This document shows positions 36,781 through 44,180 of a stretch of DNA of 64,000 bases, one piece after another. The stretch is from contig JAHHHO010000020.1 in the NCBI GenBank assembly GCA_019359315.1, positions 24,277 to 88,276 on the forward strand, in the 5' to 3' direction. Origin of the DNA: Myxacorys californica WJT36-NPBG1. GTDB taxonomy: Bacteria > Cyanobacteriota > Cyanobacteriia > Leptolyngbyales > Leptolyngbyaceae. Position 1 is the first letter of the stretch, and the number at the start of each line of letters is the position of its first letter. The notes beneath the pieces were generated by a model, which worked only from the letters and a program-made list of their open reading frames with translations, was not told the origin of the DNA and searched no databases. A program made the position numbers and the translations under genes.

Positions 36781-37542
36781 ATGGGATTACGTGGAAATTC
36801 AACCTCAACCAAATCTCAAGCCCAGTCCACCGGATGGACTGCTCACAATCAACCTTCACCCGGTAGCGACTACTACGGCCATTCAGAAGGGAAGGCAACG
36901 ATTCAGATTTTCCTTAAAGGGTTGTACGTGCTGGCAATTTGCGCTGGGCTTTACTTTGCCTATCTCAACATCAATCCGTATGTTCAGATTGTGAGAGGGC
37001 TGCTTGCCCAAACTGACCTTGGAGGCTTTGGGCAGTTTATCGCCCGGATTCCCCTAGTCGGAGCCGTAGCAGGCGCGCTCGGAGAGTCCTCGACCTGGAT
37101 CTTTGGGTTCGTGTTGTGGGGATTGCTGCAAGCGATCGAACTGTTCCCGCTTGTGGTAGGCAAGGATAAAGCCTTGATGCGGACAGCTTTAGAGGCTCAT
37201 GACACGTCCCACAAGTTCAGAGTGAATGAGAAAGATGATCCGGTTGCTGCCAGTCTCAAGGTTGCCTACAACAAGCTACCGCTTGGCATTCTGCGAAACA
37301 TGGGAAAGTTCCGCATCGCCGCTTACATCATTGACCTGATCATTTGCTTCACGGTCTATCCACCTTGTGATGGTGGGTTTCTCAAGTTCTTGCTTTACCT
37401 ATCCACAGGCGCTTTCAGTCGCTTGAACTGGTCAAACATTGTCCTCTCGGTGGTCACCCTGTTCGCGGTTGAAATCATTGTGGAACTACTATTCGGGATT
37501 GGAGCGCTGATCTTCTACTATCGCAAGTCACGCCAAAGCTAA
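36781..37542 (+). CDS. Polytopic membrane protein (253 aa)
   Basis: Four to five predicted transmembrane helices (FLKGLYVLAICAGLYFAYLN; WIFGFVLWGLLQAIELFPLV; IAAYIIDLIICFTVY; IVLSVVTLFAVEIIVELLFG). Starts after AAGGAG. It lies just upstream of a membrane-anchored ATPase. This trio could form a DNA-transfer or anchoring complex, but no conjugation protein is recognised, so the function is open. Confidence 0.55.
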   Translation: MGLRGNSTSTKSQAQSTGWTAHNQPSPGSDYYGHSEGKATIQIFLKGLYVLAICAGLYFAYLNINPYVQIVRGLLAQTDLGGFGQFIARIPLVGAVAGALGESSTWIFGFVLWGLLQAIELFPLVVGKDKALMRTALEAHDTSHKFRVNEKDDPVAASLKVAYNKLPLGILRNMGKFRIAAYIIDLIICFTVYPPCDGGFLKFLLYLSTGAFSRLNWSNIVLSVVTLFAVEIIVELLFGIGALIFYYRKSRQS

Positions 37543-37623
37543 TCAATCACAAAGGGCAGTGCTTTCGACACTGCCCATACCCCTTTCATCCGTTGTAGCC
37601 AGACTCTGAGGCTTAGATAAATC

Positions 37624-39180
37624 ATGTCAAGTTTCTCGATTGAACGTCAACACAAAGCCCCGATCGAGTGGAAAGAGACCGCTTGGAAGTCGGTAGACAA
37701 AGACTCCTACATGATCGACACTGCGATCGCGTTGTTTGCGGGTCTAGGGGTCAGCGCGATCGCGTCTCCGATTGCAGGAGGTGCGATCGCAGCTTTCATG
37801 ATCAAACGCATCTTCGACAAAGAGAATCAGAAAATCAAGGCTCAAGACTGCATCCGTGAGTATGGGTTGGTTGCACCGTTTCTGAATGGGGATGAGTTTC
37901 TGAACTTTGCATCGCAAGCGGGATCGGATGCTGTCATTGCTGAATTGCAGTTCGCCCATGAGCGGGGATTAAATCTCAGTGATGCTGCATGGGATTACCT
38001 CGACGGGTACAACGAATTGATGGCACTCCCACAGGCAGAGCGGGAAGGATGGGCCGTCATGCCCGCTCTGCCTGATGAGCCAGCTAAAGCAATCGGTGAG
38101 CCAACAAGACTAGGCGCGGTTGCAGTGCAGGCATCACCCGTCGAGAAATGCACCACTGCATTTGAGGCGTTGCTTGCAAGTCCATTCACGAGTCGCGCCA
38201 TCTTCGGCGCACAGAGAACCGGGAAATCTTACCTTGCTGCCTGTGCATCATTGGAATTAGCGAAACGCGGAATCAGTGTCTTTCACATCAATCTGATGAG
38301 CTATGGCGATGAGGATTCCCAGTACTGGCAACATGCAAAGCGATCGGTACGGTGTGATTTGCCGTCGCTGTCTGTGCGAGATGGAGTGCCATTCATAAAG
38401 CAAGCAATGGAGGTTCTCAAGGCATTCATCGATACCCCAAACAGCTTGTTAATCGTTGATGAGTGGGCTTACATTGGCGCAACCGCCACGCCGCATCGAG
38501 ATTCCCTCGAACCGCTTCTGAATGCTCTAGCCAGCCAGATTGCGAGTCTCAGCAGTGCAGGCATCAAACGGCAACGAGGACTCTGGGTGATTGCGCCTGA
38601 GTTCGTAGCGGGTGGACTCGTGCCCAATGGCAAGACGGCTAAAAAGCTGCAACTGGTCTACGCCACGATTCACCCAGATCGCACGCTCGATTGGAACGGG
38701 AATCATATCGGGTTTAGTGGCGAATTGTTTGATCAGGTGAAGAACAACTTTCCGATCGATCTACCTGCATCGCTGATGGAATTGCCGAACTGCGATCGCA
38801 TCGTTTACATCAATCGGGAATGGATGCCCGTAGGAGAGTTGCCTTCACTCCCAAAGTGGGTTGAAGCTCAGCCGACCGTGCCGACCGATCCACGGGCACA
38901 ACTTGAGAAAGCTTGGGTATCGTTCGACGATTCAGGGCATGAAGCGATCGCGCCTGCTGTTGAGACTGACCCTGCAATCGAACTGATCCAGAATGAGCCA
39001 AATGAGGAAAAGCGAGAAGCTTTAATGATTGGCTATCAATGGGCAAAAGGACGGATTACAGACGGGAAAGAAGTCTCTCGTGAAGCATTCTTGAATCGCG
39101 CTAAGAACGAGCGCAAGTGTGAGCATCTTAGAGAGAAGCGTAATGAAATTTGGAACGAGCTAGAAGCGTTGATTAGTTAA
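37624..39180 (+). CDS. Membrane-anchored P-loop ATPase
   Basis: A 518-residue protein. Two N-terminal hydrophobic stretches (DTAIALFAGLGVSAIASPIA and GGAIAAFMIKRIF) precede a soluble ATPase with Walker A FGAQRTGKSYLAACASLELA near 194 and Walker B SLLIVDEWAYIG near 275. The architecture resembles DNA-pumping or anchoring ATPases of plasmids (TraD/VirD4-like in outline), but this is by analogy only. Last gene of the rightward segregation/membrane operon. Confidence 0.65.
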   Translation: MSSFSIERQHKAPIEWKETAWKSVDKDSYMIDTAIALFAGLGVSAIASPIAGGAIAAFMIKRIFDKENQKIKAQDCIREYGLVAPFLNGDEFLNFASQAGSDAVIAELQFAHERGLNLSDAAWDYLDGYNELMALPQAEREGWAVMPALPDEPAKAIGEPTRLGAVAVQASPVEKCTTAFEALLASPFTSRAIFGAQRTGKSYLAACASLELAKRGISVFHINLMSYGDEDSQYWQHAKRSVRCDLPSLSVRDGVPFIKQAMEVLKAFIDTPNSLLIVDEWAYIGATATPHRDSLEPLLNALASQIASLSSAGIKRQRGLWVIAPEFVAGGLVPNGKTAKKLQLVYATIHPDRTLDWNGNHIGFSGELFDQVKNNFPIDLPASLMELPNCDRIVYINREWMPVGELPSLPKWVEAQPTVPTDPRAQLEKAWVSFDDSGHEAIAPAVETDPAIELIQNEPNEEKREALMIGYQWAKGRITDGKEVSREAFLNRAKNERKCEHLREKRNEIWNELEALIS

Positions 39181-39204
39181 CATTAAATTGCTCTGTGGCA
39201 TTCG

Positions 39205-39326
39205 GTAGCGTAACGGGTAACGTGACGACAGATGAGGGAAGTAACGCTCGGTAACAACGTTAATGCGACGTTACAGCGTTACATTACTGACGTTACTGGT
39301 AACGTTACCGGAAAGCGTTACTGTAG
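39205..39326. repeat. Iteron-like cluster of GTAAC/GTTAC motifs
   Basis: Ten exact GTAAC or GTTAC pentamers, mostly within cGTAACg or cGTTACt contexts, lie in 122 bases between the ATPase gene and the next small gene. They are in mixed orientation. This density is far above chance and suggests a protein-binding array: an origin, a centromere or an operator. Confidence 0.65.
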
Positions 39327-39409
39327 TCGTTTGAGAATTAGAATCCTCTATAAAACTTCCCTCAAACTATTAGGAAATAATCATAAAGCGGCTTAAAATA
39401 TGATTAGAA

Positions 39410-39685
39410 ATGAGACAATTATTGAGCGGTATAATGCTCAACAAGCCAACTGTCAAATTGCTGCAAGAACTTAAAGCCAAATTGCACAAAGTAGCGATCG
39501 CGGTCTGCTTTTCCTCGCTGAAATTACAAGGCTTTGTCGAAGGGGTTGATTACGCGATTGATTCAGAAGGGAGGGCTTGTTTCACCCCAAAAGCCTATTT
39601 GTTTCTTGGTCAATTGCTCGACCCTGAAATCCTGCGGCAGATGCAGGCTGAGTACCAGTTCAAGTTTCTCCGCTCAACCAAATAA
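39410..39685 (+). CDS. Hypothetical protein sharing a domain with its neighbour (91 aa)
   Basis: The C-terminal half, GFVEGVDYAIDSEGRACFTP followed by KAYLFLGQLLDPEILRQMQA, matches in pattern the segment GFRPGIDFDRDPVKGIYFSD then AAYRHFASQVPPDVLADIQQ of the next protein. An ATG at 39434 is a possible alternative start. It is preceded by the GTTAC-rich array. Function unknown. Confidence 0.55.
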   Translation: MRQLLSGIMLNKPTVKLLQELKAKLHKVAIAVCFSSLKLQGFVEGVDYAIDSEGRACFTPKAYLFLGQLLDPEILRQMQAEYQFKFLRSTK

Positions 39686-39696
39686 GAGTTAGAAAA

Positions 39697-40446
39697 ATGC
39701 AATCAATTCATCGCCATGGTTTCGGTCAGTCCCCTCAATCAGATGCAGAACGTAGAATCAGCGATCGCCTGATTCATGCCATCGGAAAAGCAGATGTGGA
39801 TGCCTATCTCAGAACAAGAGAATCGTTGGAAGCAAAGCATGGGAAAGGGCTTGTTGAGCGAGTGAACAGAGACATTGTTCTGAACAATGAAAAGTATGGG
39901 GTTTCCGATGTCGCGATCGCGGACCACATGGATCGAATCATCGCCAGGATGCCCCCTGAGATTCAATCAGAGGCACAGGACAAAGCGATCGACGTGATGT
40001 TTTCATCGCTGATCGAGCATGGTTTTCGCCCTGGTATCGACTTCGATCGCGACCCCGTGAAAGGCATTTACTTTAGTGATGCAGCCTACCGACACTTTGC
40101 TTCGCAGGTTCCACCGGACGTGTTAGCCGACATTCAGCAGAAATTCAACCTGCCGCCCGTGCCCGAGCCGTCGCTATATACCGATCCTGACTCGAAGTTC
40201 TATCCCGATGAAACGGGTGAGGACGGTAAATTGAATCTCCCTTTAGTCGCGAGCATGATTGGCAATTGCGCGGCAGGGAGAGAACCGGAGGCAGACAGCG
40301 CAATCGCGACTAAGAATGTTCTGGCAATGGCGCGAAGTCGTGGCAAGGATGAGCTTTCAATGCTGAGCTTGATCAACCGAGCGAAGACCGATGATGCCGC
40401 CCTGCGATCGCTCGTGAGTGAAATCAAAGTGATGCTGCAATCCTAA
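39697..40446 (+). CDS. Hypothetical protein (249 aa) with the same repeated domain
   Basis: A 249-residue soluble protein starting MQSIHRHGFGQSPQSDAERR. The middle has the shared module described for the preceding 91-residue protein (about residues 108-150). The remainder is helical without recognised motif. The two genes are 11 bases apart and probably form one transcript. Confidence 0.55.
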   Translation: MQSIHRHGFGQSPQSDAERRISDRLIHAIGKADVDAYLRTRESLEAKHGKGLVERVNRDIVLNNEKYGVSDVAIADHMDRIIARMPPEIQSEAQDKAIDVMFSSLIEHGFRPGIDFDRDPVKGIYFSDAAYRHFASQVPPDVLADIQQKFNLPPVPEPSLYTDPDSKFYPDETGEDGKLNLPLVASMIGNCAAGREPEADSAIATKNVLAMARSRGKDELSMLSLINRAKTDDAALRSLVSEIKVMLQS

Positions 40447-40464
40447 GCCGAGCAAGCATTGGGG

Positions 40465-40516
40465 GACACTCTCGCGTTTCAAACGCGACACCCTCCGTTT
40501 TAAACGCGACCTGTTC
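40465..40516. repeat. TTTCAAA-core palindrome, copy 1
   Basis: TCGCGTTTCAAACGCGA (40472-40488) is a perfect 17-base palindrome preceded by GACACT. A variant, CCGTTTTAAACGCGAC, follows directly. Related palindromes occur at 43490 and 48440. Confidence 0.55.
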
Positions 40517-40542
40517 CAAACTACTCAACTAGCGCGAAAAAG

Positions 40543-40728
40543 ATGAATGAATTGCAAGTAGGCGATCGAGTTCAGACAACGATCGGATCTGTCGGAACAA
40601 TTCAAGAGCCACCATTCTCGATGCCACTACATCATTTGGTGAGGTTCGATAGTGGATCAACAGTTTGGGTTCTGCGAAAAATTCTTGAACCTTGCGCCAC
40701 ATCCACAAAGAAAAAGGCGAAACGTTAG
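40543..40728 (+). CDS. Small hypothetical protein (61 aa)
   Basis: MNELQVGDRVQTTIGSVGTI then a beta-rich core and a Lys-rich tail (TSTKKKAKR). The VGDRVxTxxGxxGTIxxP pattern resembles small SH3-like/KOW-type barrels. It is followed by a strong terminator. No specific function. Confidence 0.5.
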   Translation: MNELQVGDRVQTTIGSVGTIQEPPFSMPLHHLVRFDSGSTVWVLRKILEPCATSTKKKAKR

Positions 40729-40744
40729 CCGCGATCGATGAAGC

Positions 40745-40782
40745 AAAAAAGTCCCCTGATCGTTTTGATCAGGGGACTTTTT
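40745..40782. terminator. Bidirectional intrinsic terminator
   Basis: AAAAAGTCCCCTGATC and GATCAGGGGACTTTTT form a perfect 16-base stem with loop GTTTT. A/T tracts on both sides let it work for the plus-strand gene before it and the minus-strand gene after it. Confidence 0.88.
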
Positions 40783-40844
40783 GTATGTAGGTGTTATGTC
40801 AAGGACTGGGAAAATGATGTTGGTAAGGACAATCGCCCTTTTCG

Positions 40845-41168
40845 TTATTTACTGCCCCCATCAACAGGCTGACTTCCAAAAACAGGCTGTCTGTCATAAA
40901 TAGGCCGATCGTTGCGCGGTTGCCGTACTGGAGTTTGGCGGGCTACTTTACACTCGCCAGTTGCAGATGGACAGGTTACACATCCATTTTTGTTGCAGAT
41001 ATCGATGGAACCATCTTTGCTAACGCTCCAACCGCAGCGCGCACCGCTCGCCGTGCTATCAATACACATTCCCACTGCCGTTCTCCCATCGATCGCCCAG
41101 GCTGGTGAAGACAATGAGATCGTTGCTAAGCCAAAAAAAGCGAGGAGTAAAGAAGATGTGGTTTTCAT
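40845..41168 (-). CDS. Secreted cysteine-containing protein (107 aa)
   Basis: Signal peptide MKTTSSLLLAFFGLATISLS then SPAWAIDG, with cleavage expected after AWA. The mature part has paired cysteines (GMCIDSTASGARCGW; DICNKNGCVTCPSATGEC) and a Pro/Arg-rich tail. The start at 41168 is chosen over longer versions because it gives a proper signal peptide. No known family. Confidence 0.6.
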   Translation of the reverse strand: MKTTSSLLLAFFGLATISLSSPAWAIDGRTAVGMCIDSTASGARCGWSVSKDGSIDICNKNGCVTCPSATGECKVARQTPVRQPRNDRPIYDRQPVFGSQPVDGGSK

Positions 41169-41280
41169 AATCAGGATTTCTCCAAAGTTAGTGAAGCCTG
41201 GAATTGAACGGCTTCTGCCTAACCTATACGTTGGCCAGTTGGGTTTATGCAGTCTCTCGTTGAATGCAACCTGCGATCGT

Positions 41281-41517
41281 TCAAGTTTCACTCTCTAATG
41301 CTGTATGAACGGTGGCGCGTAACCATGCGTTGCGATCGCGCGAATTTGGGTAAAGCCGAAGCAATTTCGCCTCATCCTCTACAAAGAGTCGAATGCTGGT
41401 CACCTTGGCGCTAAGTTCACCCACTTCTTTATCTGCGCGATTGAACTGCTGTTGTTTGAATTCCTCGGTTTGAACGGGTTTAGGATTCCCGCCCTTAGCT
41501 CCCTTTGGCTTGGGCAT
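41281..41517 (-). CDS. Small DNA-binding-like protein next to iterons (78 aa)
   Basis: MPKPKGAKGGNPKPVQTEEF followed by KVTSIRLFVEDEAKLLRLYP and NSRDRNAWLRATVHTALES. The second half has a strand then two helices, compatible with a ribbon-helix-helix fold. It starts about 40 bases from three 17-base direct repeats in its promoter region, its likely binding sites. Confidence 0.55.
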   Translation of the reverse strand: MPKPKGAKGGNPKPVQTEEFKQQQFNRADKEVGELSAKVTSIRLFVEDEAKLLRLYPNSRDRNAWLRATVHTALESET

Positions 41518-41553
41518 ACTTGCAACCTGAATAACTTTCCTTTGATTATACGC

Positions 41554-41658
41554 TGTAGACAGGGAAATATCCATAGAGCCTTTTCAATCAAACATCCTTG
41601 TAGACAGGGAAATATCTTATACTTCACCCCTTGTTTTTCCCTGTAGACAGGGATATAT
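41554..41658 (+). repeat. Three 17-base iterons TGTAGACAGGGAAATAT
   Basis: Copies at 41554-41570 and 41599-41615 are identical; the copy at 41642-41658 differs by one base (GGGATATAT). Spacing is 45 and 43 bases, about four helical turns, so all three face the same side of the helix. They lie between the RHH-like gene and the structured RNA. Confidence 0.8.
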
Positions 41659-41667
41659 TGGATTCAT

Positions 41668-41895
41668 GGCCGAGGGGAGACAACCTTCGGAGGGGCGCAA
41701 GCCCAACGGCGGTAACGCTGCCTTTTCGGAGGTGATGCCCGCTCAAGAAACGGGGATCTGTGGAGCGGTTCACAGTCGTAAGTCCCTGCCACCCGAAAAG
41801 GGTAGCCAGAGGACCCCCGTTAGTGCTGGGGGAACCAGAGCACTCTAATCTTCTTGGTTCAAGTCCGCAGACGAGGGAATACGCCTCCGAGGACA
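41668..41895 (+). ncRNA. Candidate structured RNA, HEARO/omegaRNA-like, without IscB
   Basis: A GC-rich block of about 225 bases with at least six hairpins: GGGC-GCAA-GCCC (41693-41704), GGCGG..CTGCC (41708-41722), CCCG..CGGG (41738-41754), CTGTGGAGCGGTTCACAG (41758-41775), ACCC-GAAAA-GGGT (41791-41803) and CCCCC..GGGGG (41814-41832). The order TGGAGC hairpin, then nCGTAAG, then a GC hairpin ending GGGGGAAC resembles the scaffold of IscB-associated RNAs (HEARO). No IscB gene follows, so it would be an orphan. The 60-residue frame across it is poor in protein character. The comparison is from memory, not from a covariance search. Confidence 0.5.
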
Positions 41896-41907
41896 CTTTC
41901 AAATAAA

Positions 41908-41942
41908 AGGCAGTGCTCTCCCTGGAAAGAATCGCACTGCCT
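41908..41942 (+). promoter_or_regulatory. 5'-UTR hairpin with a CUCCCUG loop
   Basis: AGGCAGTGC pairs with GCACTGCCT around a 17-base loop containing TCTCCCTGG. It lies directly upstream of the Cys-rich gene and resembles the two hairpins downstream at 42176 and 42227, whose loops contain CCTCCCTGACAA. Confidence 0.45.
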
Positions 41943-41966
41943 CACCCCACAAACGAGGTAATCAAA

Positions 41967-42167
41967 ATGATAGCAACAACGATCGCTAAACCTTTCACTC
42001 AAGTCAATGATGAGCGCAGCTCCAGTCGCATCACCGCAACATGCGCTCAATGCCGTTTCTACAGCAAGGGCATCTGCAAAACAAAAGCTGAAGCAGGCTG
42101 GGAAAACGAAGCGTGTGTGAAACCTACAAAAACCGCTTGCCACTTCGCTCAACTATTACCGTTCTAG
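41967..42167 (+). CDS. Small Cys-rich, zinc-ribbon-like protein (66 aa)
   Basis: MIATTIAKPFTQVNDERSSS then a Cys-rich part with CAQCRFYSKGICKT, EACVKPTK and ACHFAQ. CxxC followed by three more cysteines suggests one metal site. GAGG at 41955-41958 supports the start at 41967. Flanked on both sides by stem-loops with C-rich loops. Confidence 0.5.
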   Translation: MIATTIAKPFTQVNDERSSSRITATCAQCRFYSKGICKTKAEAGWENEACVKPTKTACHFAQLLPF

Positions 42168-42175
42168 CCATCCCT

Positions 42176-42256
42176 CCAGACGATCGCTCCTCCCTGACAA
42201 ACTTAGAGCGATCGTCTGGTTCTACCCTGCTCTCCTCCCTGACAAGAATCGAGCAG
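42176..42256 (+). ncRNA. Twin hairpins with identical C-rich loops
   Basis: Hairpin 1: CCAGACGATCGCTC (42176-42189) pairs perfectly with GAGCGATCGTCTGG (42206-42219). Hairpin 2: CTGCTC (42227-42232) pairs with GAGCAG (42251-42256). Both loops contain CTCCTCCCTGACAA. CCUCC is complementary to Shine-Dalgarno sequences, so a plus-strand RNA could act on mRNAs; this is inference. Confidence 0.45.
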
Positions 42257-42322
42257 AACTTGTAAATAGATCGCCACTTAACCCCATACTCACACCACGC
42301 TAAACACTACTAAGAAAACATC

Positions 42323-42652
42323 ATGAACGACCAACAAAAGCAATTCGAGCAAGCCGCTAGACACGCATTGATCGAGCCGACACCCGCGCCGAAATACGAA
42401 CTTTGGACAAAAGTGAAATGTCACTATGCCGAAGCAGGCAACGGAAAGTTTACTGAGGGATTGAAGGACGGGCAGATCATCGGGATGACTTGGAAATCGC
42501 TCCATCACGTCTTTCAAGAGGGTGAAGACTCTTTGCCAGGTTGGACTTACACGATCGATCGCGGCGATGGGCACTGCTATTTTCATGAAGTTGATCTAGA
42601 TGAAGCAGCGGCGGCGGCGGAGAGCGATCACTTAATTTTGCCTGCTCTGTAA
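42323..42652 (+). CDS. Hypothetical protein (109 aa)
   Basis: A small acidic protein, MNDQQKQFEQAARHALIEPT, with VKCHYAEAGNGKFTEGLKDG and a C-terminal acidic helix (DLDEAAAAAESDHLIL). No signal peptide or membrane segment, no known family. Confidence 0.5.
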   Translation: MNDQQKQFEQAARHALIEPTPAPKYELWTKVKCHYAEAGNGKFTEGLKDGQIIGMTWKSLHHVFQEGEDSLPGWTYTIDRGDGHCYFHEVDLDEAAAAAESDHLILPAL

Positions 42653-43099
42653 AACCTTAAAACAAACAAAGAAGCGATCGCTAACCTAACCAGCGATCGC
42701 TCTTATGGCAAATCATCCGGCAACTGGGCATCCACCCAAAACAACCAAAACATTAGCAGCAATAAAGCATTCATCTAGATTTCTTCCTCCCTCCGTTTGT
42801 CTTGCATAGTTCCCTAAATTTGCACCCACATGACTTTGTCTTGTTCCGTCTCAGATCTACTTCTAAAACTTGGATCACTTTGCCGCATACGCATCGGCAG
42901 TTTCGGCGGCGGTGAGCGTAGCGATCGCGCCGGATAAAATGTCACGACTGCGGTAAAACCTCAGTGCTGGGCTAAGTTTGAGAACTAATCGCCTGAGTCT
43001 TAACTGTAGATGTTGATTGGGTAAACTTGTTTTGGATGAGCAGGGAAGCGATCGCAAAACTCGAAGTAGAAAGGATACGTCCCCTACGATCGCCATCCC
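42653..43099. other. Non-coding stretch with a 67-base dispersed repeat
   Basis: A 447-base gap. Two GCGATCGC palindromes (AGCGATCGCT at about 42671 and 42691) sit near its start. Positions 42988-43054 form one copy of a repeat found again at 47014-47079, each time upstream of a small plus-strand gene. No other gene seen. Confidence 0.5.
42988..43054 (+). repeat. 67-base dispersed repeat, copy A
   Basis: The block from ATCGCCTGAG to GGAAGCGATCG, with the core CTGTAGATGTTGATTGGGT and TTGGATGAGCAGGGA, matches 47014-47079 at roughly 85 percent by eye. It ends 45 bases before a small membrane-protein gene. Confidence 0.7.
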
Positions 43100-43333
43100 A
43101 TGATCAACCTCAAAAATCTAATCAAAATCCTTGTAGTCGGAACGATCGCGATCGCAGGTATTCAAATGCTTCTGCTGGAAATCTCTGAACCTCCAAAGCC
43201 GACGCAGCTATCAGAGGAAGCAATGCAGAAGAGAGATGAACTGAAGAGACAGATTGAAGAGGCTGAAGAGTCTGCTGCCGAAGGGGAGCGCCTGGTGAGA
43301 GAACTGAAGCGGCAAGAGCAAAGCAAGCCATGA
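43100..43333 (+). CDS. Membrane-anchored coiled-coil protein (77 aa)
   Basis: An N-terminal transmembrane helix (LIKILVVGTIAIAGIQMLLL) and a C-terminal coiled coil (EAMQKRDELKRQIEEAEESA). The motif AEGERLVRELKRQE resembles AEEGERLTKEVCKW near the end of the HEPN-like protein at 44181. The stop overlaps the start of the next tiny gene (ATGA). Confidence 0.55.
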   Translation: MINLKNLIKILVVGTIAIAGIQMLLLEISEPPKPTQLSEEAMQKRDELKRQIEEAEESAAEGERLVRELKRQEQSKP

Positions 43334-43434
43334 GAAGGGCGCGAATAATGGAATTGGTTATAGTCCTTATTTTGTTCGTCGCGATCGCTCTTGCCGTTTG
43401 TGCTTTCGTAGTAGCCATTTGTAGGAAGCCGTAA
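43330..43434 (+). CDS. 34-residue hydrophobic peptide
   Basis: MRRARIMELVIVLILFVAIA then LAVCAFVVAICRKP: two to three positive residues, one long transmembrane helix and a basic end. It overlaps the preceding gene by ATGA, which argues for translation. It has the look of a small membrane toxin or small membrane regulator, but no antitoxin is evident. Confidence 0.4.
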   Translation: MRRARIMELVIVLILFVAIALAVCAFVVAICRKP

Positions 43435-43481
43435 AAGTCTTGGCATTGCTCCCAGTTCTTGCGGTCAACCGCAAAAAACTG

Positions 43482-43510
43482 TGACAGTCCCGATTTCAAA
43501 TCGGAGGTGT
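43482..43510. repeat. TTTCAAA-core palindrome, copy 2
   Basis: GACAGT is followed by the perfect palindrome CCGATTTCAAATCGG (43490-43504) and GGTGTCC. Same layout as the copy at 40465 with the arms changed in a compensating way. Confidence 0.5.
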
Positions 43511-43526
43511 CCGCTTAGCATTACTC

Positions 43527-43895
43527 TCAGTGCTTGGTACGCGAGCGAACAAACGTCACGAATTTGCGAAAAGCCTCGGTTAACTCCGGTTCCTCCCAAT
43601 ATTCAGGAATCAGCATGAATTGAAAATTCACCCATTCATACGAGGCATCGTCTTCACTGTAGTTTCTGGTAGCGTATAGAGCGGTCGCGATCGCGTTTCT
43701 AATGAGTGGGTTGAGTTCCTCCATTTGTGCATCGGTCAGATGTTCGCAATGAAAGTCCTCCATCTCATTGCGGATAGCGATCGCAATCACCATCGCCAGG
43801 GTTTTCGTATGTTTCAGTAGACGGGGGCGGTGCTTTTTTGTCATTTCTGAGTACCCGCAAGGATCTATCTCATAGTAGTCATGAACCATTCTCAA
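43527..43895 (-). CDS. Hypothetical protein (122 aa)
   Basis: A soluble helical protein with FHCEHLTDAQMEELNPLIRN and EWVNFQFMLIPEYWEEPELT. An alternative start is MTKKHRPRLLKHTK at codon 18. No recognised family. Confidence 0.5.
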   Translation of the reverse strand: MRMVHDYYEIDPCGYSEMTKKHRPRLLKHTKTLAMVIAIAIRNEMEDFHCEHLTDAQMEELNPLIRNAIATALYATRNYSEDDASYEWVNFQFMLIPEYWEEPELTEAFRKFVTFVRSRTKH

Positions 43896-43935
43896 ACGAA
43901 AACCCGAAAAACTGACGGGATACTAAATCAGTTGA

Positions 43936-44031
43936 ATGGCCGATCAGGGTTCCCAACTAGGCTTGAACAGTTTGCTTCAATCGAGAGCGGCATTGCTGCA
44001 AGCGGTTCATTATGGAGCCGAGTGCGATTGA
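43936..44031 (+). CDS. Possible 31-residue peptide ending QAVHYGAECD
   Basis: A frame from ATG encodes MADQGSQLGLNSLLQSRAAL then LQAVHYGAECD. The last ten residues and their DNA (36 bases, three differences) recur at the end of the frame at 52107-52319. Two of those differences are at third codon positions and are silent, which hints that the peptide matters. Confidence 0.3.
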   Translation: MADQGSQLGLNSLLQSRAALLQAVHYGAECD

Positions 44032-44180
44032 TCAACTAGATTTGCTGTTGAGTACCAATTAGTGTTGAGTCAGGATAACTGATCTTTGCAATCTGATGAT
44101 GCTTGTGTAAATCGCAGTGACTCGTGAAGGAGTTGGTCGATAATTCTAGTCACCGACTAAAGCCCTGAGTCCTCGATACC

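Noticed and set aside
41690..41810. Resemblance to a twister-sister ribozyme (GCAAGCCC..ACGGC and GTAAGTCC words)
   Set aside because: The strand order and four-way junction of that ribozyme do not fit; an IscB-associated RNA scaffold agrees better in motif order.
41666..41848. A 60-codon open frame across the structured RNA
   Set aside because: Gly/Pro/Arg-rich composition follows from the GC-rich stems, no ribosome-binding site is clear, and RNA structure explains the sequence better.
41840..41875. GGTTCAAGTCC, a tRNA T-loop-like word, near the end of the structured RNA
   Set aside because: The flanking bases do not form a five-base T-stem and no acceptor, D or anticodon arm can be drawn around it.
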